Shown here in pieces: positions 39,162 to 47,095 of a stretch of 48,785 nt of DNA. Position numbers and translations under genes: made by a program. Position 1 is the stretch's first letter. Every line of letters begins with the position of its first letter. Origin of the DNA: CAZJGG01 sp964545475. GTDB lineage: Bacteria > Bacillota > Clostridia > Lachnospirales > JAISER01. The DNA lies in the NCBI GenBank assembly GCA_964545475.1, contig CAZJGG010000019.1:1-48785 (forward strand), read 5' to 3'. Under the pieces are notes generated by a model, which made no database searches, was not told the origin of the DNA, and was given only the letters and a program-made list of their open reading frames with translations.

Positions 39162-41864
39162 GTGTCTTTTAAGGTAAGCTTAAAACCAATGGATATATTG
39201 GCGGAGTTTATATATTTTCACCGTGATTATACAATAAACGAAAACCCACATGCTGTTAGAAATATAAGGCATAAGGTTATTACTGCTTTTGAAAGCCAAC
39301 AAAGCAGTGTTTTGTTGTGCCTAATCACATGCTACATACATTTACAAAGCGGAGATGTAAACTTAGCGCAGCCTCTTTTGGACAAGCTTTTTCATTACAG
39401 AAATTTTTATAAACAGTATAATCCTGAATTTTTTATTGCTATTAATTATAACATGGCAATATTAGAAATAAAACAAGAAAATTTTTCTAAGGCTGTTAAA
39501 TATATAAAAAATATTGAAGAAAACAAAGACGTAAATATAGGCTTCTCCCATATGCTTTTAGGGGATTTAATGCTGCAGTCTAATAACTTGGAGCAAGCAT
39601 TTAACCATTTTGAAAACAGTATAAGCTTTGATTTTAACAGCCCTTTTTTGTATGCGGGATTATTTGAAATTTTTAATAATAAATACGAGTTGGATTTTCA
39701 GTCTGTTAACGTGCTTTTAAGTTTTTTAAACTGGGCTTCCAGCCATTTAAGGGAAGACGATGAAAGAGTTATTAACATTTTAAGCCATTATGAAGAATTT
39801 CTTTCAATTTTGCCTCTTAACAATTTTACTATACGGGCAATTTTAAATGTTTATAACAAATATAAAGCTAGCTGGGCTTTAACAAAAATTTGCGAATATT
39901 TGATTCTAAGAAAAAATACAACTGTAAGAGCCTTTGAATATTATAGCGATGCAATTAAAAAACAGCTTGAAATTTCAAAATTATATAACTTTTATTTAAA
40001 TACTGCCATTGAAAACAAAATTGAGGGAATTTCCCGTTATGCCATTACCAATTATTTAAAAGAGCAAGGCGACGAGTTAGACGTTGATAATTTGTGTTAT
40101 CTATATCACATAATGCTGTGCGATGAAAAATATTTCGATATGGCACAAAAATATCAGCAAAAAATTGTTTATTTCCTTTATTATTGCTTTGAAAACAACA
40201 TTCAAAACAGATATGTCCTAACTATTTCCAGATACGTTTTAAGCCTAAGCAGTGAAATAAAAATACCTGAAAGTTATTTAGGAAAAATAGAAGCAGTTTT
40301 GAAAAACAATATGTTTTTATATGATGTTTTTGTTGCTGATAAAAACGTTTCTTATATATGGTATATTGAAGATGAAAAAAGAAATGCCGCAAAATATGAA
40401 CTTGGCAGGCAAATGGTTACTGTTACTGCATGTTCGGAGGCCCCAGAAGTTGTCTGCGTTTGCGGTACAAAAAACAGTATTGTAGAAAGTAAAGTTATAA
40501 TTGAAAAAAGAATAAAAAACGCTGGTATGGATATGTTTTTACATTTTTATAAGAAAGGTTTAAAAACCGAAGATATAAAAATTCAGCTTTCAAAATATAT
40601 TTTAGAACTTAAGGATTATGAAAGTGATGATACTGGTTTAGTCGAAGTTTATATTGATATTTTAACAGAAACCCTTAATCTTTCGGAAATTTCAAAGACC
40701 TTTAAAATGCGTATAAGTGCCGCTTTGGGCAATATTTTGTATATTCAAAACAGATATGATAAAGCTCTTTTATATTACGAGGGAGTGGACGAAAACTGTC
40801 TTAATGATATGGTTATTGAGCAAATGCTTAAAGTGTTTGTTAACACAGGGGAATTTGAAAAAGCTACACGCCTTATTATGAAAAAGTCTCACTGTATATC
40901 AGACAGAACCCTTTTCGGCGCACTTAAACGCATAGGCATTGAGAAAAAGTATGACAAATTAATTGCGGATGCTGCTTACGAATTAATATTAAAATCCTGG
41001 TATGACAAAACATTATTAAACATTACTCTTAAACATTATAAAGGCAGCCAGCAGGACTGGCAGGAGCTTTCAAAAACCCTTGCCCTTATTTCTGCTTCCG
41101 ATGAAAACCTTGACGAAATTATTATTAAAAACAGCATTTGGATGCATAAGTTTGATTCTGGCACACAAAAGGTTTATTGCAGAATGTTTGAACAATCTCC
41201 TGATAATGAATATGTTGGATTATTCACATATTATTGCGTTTTTGAAGTATTAATTAATAACACAAAGCCGGAATACAGTACAATTGACGTTATGGAAAAA
41301 TTGTTTCTTGAATACTTAGACAGCATATTGGGGTATGCGTTGTGTACTGTTTATATTGAGCACAATGTAAAAACATTGCATAGTGATGAAATTATTGCTA
41401 AAGTATTGGAAATACTGGAAAATAAGGGCGAAATGCTCCCGATCTTTAAGAAAATAAAAGACAAAAGGTTTCAGACGCCGTATATAATAAAGAATTTGCC
41501 GTTTATATACAGATGTTTACCAAACAAAAACGTTTTTGTGCATGTTCGTTTTGACGATAACGAAGAGTTTATGCCAATAAAAATGGGTTATTTACGTTTT
41601 GGTCTTTATATTGCAAACGTCAGCCATTTCTATAACGAAAAAATAACTTATTATTTCAGCGAGGAAATGCCTACAGGAAGCATTGTTACAAAAGAATATA
41701 CCGCTTTTAACAACACAGTATATGTGGATGAAGCAAGCAACGATCCGTTCTTTGTAATTAATAACGCTATTTGCTTTGAACAGATGTTTAAGTATGACAA
41801 AGTTGAAAAAATTATAAACGAATTTTTGAAAGAAAACCAACCGATTAGAGGAACCATTTTATAA
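39162..41864 (+). CDS. Large alpha-solenoid (TPR-like) protein resembling the C-terminal half of DUF5717
   Basis: A 900-residue, mostly helical protein with degenerate TPR-like hairpins, for example residues about 88-150 (NMAILEIKQENFSKAVKYIK, then LLGDLMLQSNNLEQAFNHFE) and again near 525-570. The last 130 residues are beta-rich (NVFVHVRFDDNEEFMPIKMG, then YYFSEEMPTGSIVTKEYTAF), like the end of DUF5717 proteins. The start is GTG 39162, two bases after the previous stop, with GAGGTG upstream. TPR solenoids commonly dock Hsp70 or assemble complexes, so a scaffold or co-chaperone role is plausible. There is no TM or signal peptide. Confidence 0.7.
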   Translation: MSFKVSLKPMDILAEFIYFHRDYTINENPHAVRNIRHKVITAFESQQSSVLLCLITCYIHLQSGDVNLAQPLLDKLFHYRNFYKQYNPEFFIAINYNMAILEIKQENFSKAVKYIKNIEENKDVNIGFSHMLLGDLMLQSNNLEQAFNHFENSISFDFNSPFLYAGLFEIFNNKYELDFQSVNVLLSFLNWASSHLREDDERVINILSHYEEFLSILPLNNFTIRAILNVYNKYKASWALTKICEYLILRKNTTVRAFEYYSDAIKKQLEISKLYNFYLNTAIENKIEGISRYAITNYLKEQGDELDVDNLCYLYHIMLCDEKYFDMAQKYQQKIVYFLYYCFENNIQNRYVLTISRYVLSLSSEIKIPESYLGKIEAVLKNNMFLYDVFVADKNVSYIWYIEDEKRNAAKYELGRQMVTVTACSEAPEVVCVCGTKNSIVESKVIIEKRIKNAGMDMFLHFYKKGLKTEDIKIQLSKYILELKDYESDDTGLVEVYIDILTETLNLSEISKTFKMRISAALGNILYIQNRYDKALLYYEGVDENCLNDMVIEQMLKVFVNTGEFEKATRLIMKKSHCISDRTLFGALKRIGIEKKYDKLIADAAYELILKSWYDKTLLNITLKHYKGSQQDWQELSKTLALISASDENLDEIIIKNSIWMHKFDSGTQKVYCRMFEQSPDNEYVGLFTYYCVFEVLINNTKPEYSTIDVMEKLFLEYLDSILGYALCTVYIEHNVKTLHSDEIIAKVLEILENKGEMLPIFKKIKDKRFQTPYIIKNLPFIYRCLPNKNVFVHVRFDDNEEFMPIKMGYLRFGLYIANVSHFYNEKITYYFSEEMPTGSIVTKEYTAFNNTVYVDEASNDPFFVINNAICFEQMFKYDKVEKIINEFLKENQPIRGTIL

Positions 41865-41865
41865 A

Positions 41866-41910
41866 GGCAACCTCTAAAAATCCGCTTTCGCCAGATTTTT
41901 AGAGGTCACC
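41866..41910 (+). repeat. 45-bp hairpin flanked by TAAA inside the Hsp70 operon
   Basis: ACCTCTAAAAATC (41870-41882) pairs with GATTTTTAGAGGT (41894-41906). TAAA lies on both sides (41862-41865, which includes the stop codon of the solenoid gene, and 41911-41914). Its ends match the 21-bp hairpin at 28398. It is the only sizeable gap (65 bp) in the operon and could attenuate or process the transcript before the first Hsp70 gene. Confidence 0.6.
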
Positions 41911-41929
41911 TAAACTAGGAGGAATTTTT

Positions 41930-43609
41930 ATGGCAACACTTGGTCTTGATTTGGAAAGAGGGCTTTATCTTGGAATTGATTTCGGAACGACAAATTCAGT
42001 AGTTAGCATATACAATTTTACCGAAGGCGAAGCCCAAACTATTCCTATAGACGGAAGCAATATTTTCCCAACGGCTATTCAGTTTGAAACAGACCCAGAC
42101 GACGAAAACAAGCTTGCAAGAATTTTCGGCGTGCAGGCGAAGGAAGCGGCAATTATTTACCCCCAGAGCACTGTTTTATCAGTAAAAAGGCTTCTGGGAA
42201 GCGACGAAAAGATTACTGTAAATGTTGATGAAAAAGATTACACTTTTTCTCCCCAGCAAATTGCCGGTGAAATTATCGGCTATATGAAGCAAAAAGCTGA
42301 TGAATACGTTCAGGAAGAACTTAACATTGCCGGAGCTTTTTCCGGATGTGTAATTACCGTTCCGGCAAACTCTACAGACAAACAGAAAAAAATGACAAAA
42401 GAAGCTGCTGTTATGGCAGGGTTTGATGAAAGCTGTGTATTTTTAAGGCTTGAACCGGCGGCGGCGGCTATAAGTTATGCCGTTAACGAAACGAAAAATA
42501 AAAAAGTTCTTGTATACGACTTTGGGGGCGGTACTTTTGACGCTTGTATACTTGAAATAAAAATTGCCGATGCAGGAGAGCCGGAAATTTCAATTCTTTC
42601 AACATACGGTGATAACAACTTAGGCGGCAACGACGTTGATAAAATTATTGTAGACATTATATATGAAGAATTTAAGAAGCTTACAAATGGTGAAATAGAT
42701 TTGTTTGACGAAAACCAGGACGACGGAGTTTCCAAAAGACAGAAAAAAGTCGCGCTTGTGCGTATGCAGCAGGTTGCAACCCAAACAAAAGAACGGCTTT
42801 CTCAGGCGAAAAGCGCAAAAATTGTTCTTGCGCCGTTAATTCAAGAGCCAAAAATTGTTAATATAAATATGGAGCTTACAAGAGAAGAGTTTTTAAGCCA
42901 TAAAAGAATTAACAGCCTTGGAGACAGCGCTGACCTTTTTGAAAAATTTAAAGATAAAAGCGTTGAAGATTTAATTAAACAAACTCTTGAATGTGTTGAC
43001 AGATGTATGGAGGCTGCTTCTGTTTCCTCAGGGGAAATTGATGAAATTTTCCTTGTTGGCGGAAGTTCTTCAATAACTTCTATTAGCGAAAAAATTACTG
43101 AAAAGTTTTCTAAAGATCCGTTTAAATCAAAAATGAGCCCTGCTCTTTCAATTTCACAAGGGGCGGCGTATTATTGCAATATGATTATGATGCCTACTGT
43201 TAAAGGTCCTACAGTTAACGAAAAAACTATACATCCAATTGGTCTTGAAATTGCAGGCAGACGGTTTATGGAAATTATTAAAGCAGGGGTTACAATTCCT
43301 AAAGATGGTTTATCAATTGAGGCTTCCGAGCTTCTTACAACTAACCACGATAACGTGTCCAGCATGGCTATTGTTGTTTATGAAAATACATTCCCAAATA
43401 TGGAAGATAAAATTATTACTGTAAACAAAGACGGAATGAAACGCCTTGCCGGAACATCTTTAAGGGGTATCCCCCAAGGACCTAAAGGACAGGAAAAAGT
43501 AAAAGTAATTTTTAATGTTGGGCAAGATAACATGCTTCATGTTACAGCAAAAAGTATGAGCGAAGACGGAGTAGTTACAGAGCTTGTTGTTGATGAACTT
43601 TATAGCTGA
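41930..43609 (+). CDS. Hsp70 family chaperone 1 (DnaK-like, no lid)
   Basis: This 559-residue Hsp70 has an intact nucleotide-binding domain. Phosphate-1 is GIDFGTTNS (15-23), the catalytic Lys is K86 in SVKRLLG, the connect Glu E175 is in LEPAAAAISY, phosphate-2 is YDFGGGTFDACI (196-207), and the adenosine motif is FLVGGSSSITS (374-384). A beta substrate-binding domain follows (about 415-559), with the typical GIPQGPKGQEKVKVIFNVG and MLHVTAKS. It ends there, so the helical lid and EEVD-like tail of DnaK are absent. AGGAGG precedes the ATG. It is distinct from a housekeeping DnaK in length and context. Client release could be faster or lid-independent (inference). Confidence 0.9.
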   Translation: MATLGLDLERGLYLGIDFGTTNSVVSIYNFTEGEAQTIPIDGSNIFPTAIQFETDPDDENKLARIFGVQAKEAAIIYPQSTVLSVKRLLGSDEKITVNVDEKDYTFSPQQIAGEIIGYMKQKADEYVQEELNIAGAFSGCVITVPANSTDKQKKMTKEAAVMAGFDESCVFLRLEPAAAAISYAVNETKNKKVLVYDFGGGTFDACILEIKIADAGEPEISILSTYGDNNLGGNDVDKIIVDIIYEEFKKLTNGEIDLFDENQDDGVSKRQKKVALVRMQQVATQTKERLSQAKSAKIVLAPLIQEPKIVNINMELTREEFLSHKRINSLGDSADLFEKFKDKSVEDLIKQTLECVDRCMEAASVSSGEIDEIFLVGGSSSITSISEKITEKFSKDPFKSKMSPALSISQGAAYYCNMIMMPTVKGPTVNEKTIHPIGLEIAGRRFMEIIKAGVTIPKDGLSIEASELLTTNHDNVSSMAIVVYENTFPNMEDKIITVNKDGMKRLAGTSLRGIPQGPKGQEKVKVIFNVGQDNMLHVTAKSMSEDGVVTELVVDELYS

Positions 43610-43646
43610 TGAGCATTTAAAATAAAGGTATTAGGGAGATATTTAT

Positions 43647-45494
43647 ATGGGTAAGCCTATCCATAAATATGCGAGAAAAACGCATCAAAGCCAGCAGCAG
43701 GAAATGGAGGCCTTAAAAAGCCTAAATGAACTTTCTAACATTTATAACAGCTTTACAGATGGAATAATAAGCTGTATTTTTCTGTATGCAAAAAGAAGCG
43801 TAACCTTTGATTTGTTTAATCTAGGGCGGAAATCACGTTTTTCTCATGACGATGAAAAGCTGTATTTTTATTATGAAAAGCTTATGAAAAGTTATGGTGA
43901 AGCGATTAAATATTATGATGAAAATTCTGCCCTTATTTTAAATAAAGACATTAAAAGTATTGTTTATGGGATTTACAGTGTGCTGGTATCTCGAATCAGC
44001 ATGAATGGGGAAACTGAAGAAAATATTAAAAACCCTATAACTGTTGAGAAAAAAGAGATTATAAACAACTATGTAGGTGCTTTTTTAAAGGAATACGAAA
44101 TTATTGCGCAAAAATGCGCAGAAAATCTATTTAATGAAAGTAAACCTCATTATTTCCAGGTTTTTATTAAAGAATTCGGTGTTGACTTTGCTTTAGGGCT
44201 TATTAACGAGATTGAAAAGGAAATGGAAAAAGAGTATTTTAAAGAGCTTTATGGCCTTGAAGCGGATGCCGAAAAACAAATATTAATAAGCCTTAATGAT
44301 ATTGAAAACAGACAGCAAACAAAATATTACATGGATTTGCTAGAAAAAGAAATAGAATTGCTAAGCACAATAATTAAAATACAAGTTAAAGCTATTGAAG
44401 TTAATATTCGTTTAAACGGGGTAAGGCTTGCGGAAAAACAAGTTGTAGATGGCTTTTTAAATTCCGTTGCAGATTGCTACGAAGAAATAAGCGGCTTTTT
44501 AAAGGAAGAATTGTATCATGAACAGCAGGAAATACAAAGTTATGAACAGTTTTTAAGCAAAATGAAAGAGCGGCTTGATGCTAAAGAAATTTTCCCAACC
44601 CAGATTTATGAAAAATTTAAGCAAAGATATGATAAAAGCATTTTAAACCTTGAAAACTCTATTAAGATGGTAATAGCGCTTAAAATAGATAATAAATTAA
44701 ATAAAAATGCTTTTATTTATGAACTTAATAAAATTATTTCTGAAAACGCAAACCTAGCTATGGAATTGACGTTGGCTTTTAAAAGTTGTGCCGAGTTTAT
44801 TGATAAAAACAAGGAAATTTATTGTGAAAATGAAATTTGCAAAGGCATTTACGAAACTATTAATATAAAAATTGAAGGCTTAACAGAGGCAATAAACGAT
44901 TTTAAAGATGATTGCGGAGCTTTTTTAGAGGATATTAAAAAAGAAGAGCAAATTGTTTCCGAGGATGAAAAGGCAGAGGTTGTTAATTATGCCTATGATA
45001 TACTTATTAGTAATGAATTTGGTAGAAATTTAAACCTTAAGGCATTAAAAGAGCTAATTGCTAATTGCATTTCAAATGAACGGTGCGGTGCTTTAATTGA
45101 AGTTATAGAAAAATACATTAGCGGTAAAAAGCAGGCTGTTTTGAAAAAGGCTTCCGCATATAAGAAAGATAATTTGCTTTATGAAATGAGCACTTTTGAG
45201 GAAATTGTAAATTATAGCGTTTCCAGGCTTAGAGAAAATGACGACGAAATGATAGGTAAATTTGTTGATTGCATAGATGAAACCCTTAAAACCCTTTTGA
45301 ATGTTTTAAGCAAGCATAATATTATGCCTATTATCCCGGCGGCTTATGAACAATTTGACGGGAAAGAGCACGAGGTTATTATGGCTGAAAAGCAGGAAGG
45401 TTTTTCAAAAGGGCAGATTATTAAAGTTATGAACACGGGATATAAACAAGACGGCATTGTATTAATGCGGGCAAACGTTATTGCGGCGAAGTAG
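43647..45494 (+). CDS. Long helical protein ending in a GrpE-type nucleotide-exchange domain
   Basis: The 615 residues are almost entirely helical up to about 550, with heptad-like stretches (for example LLEKEIELLSTIIKIQVKAI near 226-245). The last 60 residues look like the GrpE beta domain. The C-terminal 46 residues, from FDGKEHEVIMAEKQEGFSKG through QIIKVMNTGYKQDGIVLMRA to NVIAAK, align without gaps to the end of E. coli GrpE (F, H, G, VM, GY, G and final AK all match). GrpE releases ADP from DnaK; here a much longer helical part, three times the size of GrpE, is attached. Being wedged between Hsp70 genes 1 and 2, eight bases from the latter, supports exchange-factor function for this set. 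The extra helices may dimerise or reach the membrane protein. Confidence 0.78.
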   Translation: MGKPIHKYARKTHQSQQQEMEALKSLNELSNIYNSFTDGIISCIFLYAKRSVTFDLFNLGRKSRFSHDDEKLYFYYEKLMKSYGEAIKYYDENSALILNKDIKSIVYGIYSVLVSRISMNGETEENIKNPITVEKKEIINNYVGAFLKEYEIIAQKCAENLFNESKPHYFQVFIKEFGVDFALGLINEIEKEMEKEYFKELYGLEADAEKQILISLNDIENRQQTKYYMDLLEKEIELLSTIIKIQVKAIEVNIRLNGVRLAEKQVVDGFLNSVADCYEEISGFLKEELYHEQQEIQSYEQFLSKMKERLDAKEIFPTQIYEKFKQRYDKSILNLENSIKMVIALKIDNKLNKNAFIYELNKIISENANLAMELTLAFKSCAEFIDKNKEIYCENEICKGIYETINIKIEGLTEAINDFKDDCGAFLEDIKKEEQIVSEDEKAEVVNYAYDILISNEFGRNLNLKALKELIANCISNERCGALIEVIEKYISGKKQAVLKKASAYKKDNLLYEMSTFEEIVNYSVSRLRENDDEMIGKFVDCIDETLKTLLNVLSKHNIMPIIPAAYEQFDGKEHEVIMAEKQEGFSKGQIIKVMNTGYKQDGIVLMRANVIAAK

Positions 45495-45502
45495 GTGGAT
45501 AA

Positions 45503-47095
45503 ATGAATTGGAAGCAATTTAGAAATATGTTTAAAAAGGAAGCTTTCGACGAGGACTGCTTTATTTTGGGCATCGACCTTGGCAACGACTCATCTATTGT
45601 CTCCTATTATAACGTTTTAAGCGGACAACCGGAAGTTTTGGATATTTCCGGCGGATACGGAAAACCTTCTGTTCCTACTGTTATGCAATGGGTTAACGAA
45701 ACGAAAGAATGGGTTTTCGGCGAATACGCCGTTTTAAATATGGGCATGGGTATCGGCAAAGAAGTTACGTTAACCTCTCTTGTTGAAAAATTAGGAAAAA
45801 AAGAATATGTTGAAATAGATAAAAAATCATTAAGTATTGTAAACGTGCTGGCGATTTACTTAAAAGAGCTTATAGGCAACGTTTTAAATATAAACCCAAA
45901 GGCGGAAATTGTAGGGATTGTTGCTTCTATTCCAAGTTATTTCGGAGACGAAGCAAAACATGAGCTAACACTTGCTTTTAAAGCGGCAGGTTATGAAAAA
46001 GAGTTAATCGGGCTTTTTACAGACAGAACTTGTATTTTTAGCAGATTTTTCTTTAAAAATCCAATAACCAGGGAAAAAATAATGGTTTTAGATTATGGCA
46101 GCAGAGAAATGCGGGGAGGCGTTTACGATGTTGTTAAAGACCATGACGGTATTGATATTAATTGCATTTCTTCCCTTTTCGACGACTCTATTGGTACAAA
46201 GCGGATAAATTCCGCAGTTACTGAGCTTTTTTGTGAATATTACGCTAAAAATGCAAATACGCCTAAAGAAAAGTTAAACTCTCAAATTAGAAATCAAATA
46301 GATGTTTTTATGTATCAGCATAAAGATTTATTGTTCCAAAAAAACATTGGCAATAAAAACATAAGGCTTTATTTTAACTTTGCTTACCCCCCTTTTCAGG
46401 TTAATATGACTAAGGCGGATGTTGATAGGTTAATTTATCCTTTTGCTAACGGTTATAAAAAGTTTATTAACAATGTTTTGGCGAAGCATATTTATTCCGG
46501 GGTTGAAAAAATTTCTTATAATGAAATTGACAGAATTATATGCATTGGCGGCGGTTTTGAGATGATGTGGGCAAAAAAATGCGTGGAGGAGCTTTTTCCC
46601 GATTCTCAAATAGCTTTTTATAAAAATGCTAAAACCGTTATTTCCGAGGGAGCGGCTATTGTGGCGGCGGCTTCTTTAGGCGTTATTTCCATGGATAACA
46701 TTTATTTCAGCGATAAAAACCAGCTGACTTCTGATTTTGGAATAAAGGTTGTTTCCGACCGAAAAGACAGAAAAGATAGATTTATTCCTATTATTGAGAA
46801 AAATTCTTTTTGGTGGCAGTCTCATATGCCAAAGATGATTTTAGTAAACGAAAAAACAGATAAACCGATTTCTATTCCGATATATAAAAGAGACAGCCAC
46901 GGAGATATTTTTCATTTAACAGATGTTGTGCTTGATGATTTGCCTAACAGGCCAAGGGGCACAACTAAAATAAAAATGGCTATGGAATTTGAAAGTTTTG
47001 GCAGGCTTTCCATAAAAGCGTCTGATTATGGCTTTGGTGAAATGTTTCCTGCGGATTTGGAATATGAACGTCATTTCAAGGTTGAGGTGAACTAA
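45503..47095 (+). CDS. Hsp70-like protein 2 with degenerate ATPase motifs
   Basis: The 530 residues align end to end with Hsp70 3 (the shared MNWxxx start, the NPKAEIVG motif, and the same C-terminal PxRPxGxTKIKM region), but the catalytic features are eroded. Phosphate-1 is GIDLGNDSS (23-31) instead of GTTNS. The Lys position in SxKRKMG reads SLVEKLG. The connect EEPKAAALAY became FTDRTCIFSR. Phosphate-2 is LDYGSREMRGG (196-206) instead of DFGGGT. The adenosine loop keeps IGGG (348-351). It is probably a non-hydrolysing pseudo-Hsp70 that structures the complex. The ORF is full length with a good ribosome binding site (GTAGGTGG), so it is not a decaying pseudogene. Confidence 0.85.
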   Translation: MNWKQFRNMFKKEAFDEDCFILGIDLGNDSSIVSYYNVLSGQPEVLDISGGYGKPSVPTVMQWVNETKEWVFGEYAVLNMGMGIGKEVTLTSLVEKLGKKEYVEIDKKSLSIVNVLAIYLKELIGNVLNINPKAEIVGIVASIPSYFGDEAKHELTLAFKAAGYEKELIGLFTDRTCIFSRFFFKNPITREKIMVLDYGSREMRGGVYDVVKDHDGIDINCISSLFDDSIGTKRINSAVTELFCEYYAKNANTPKEKLNSQIRNQIDVFMYQHKDLLFQKNIGNKNIRLYFNFAYPPFQVNMTKADVDRLIYPFANGYKKFINNVLAKHIYSGVEKISYNEIDRIICIGGGFEMMWAKKCVEELFPDSQIAFYKNAKTVISEGAAIVAAASLGVISMDNIYFSDKNQLTSDFGIKVVSDRKDRKDRFIPIIEKNSFWWQSHMPKMILVNEKTDKPISIPIYKRDSHGDIFHLTDVVLDDLPNRPRGTTKIKMAMEFESFGRLSIKASDYGFGEMFPADLEYERHFKVEVN

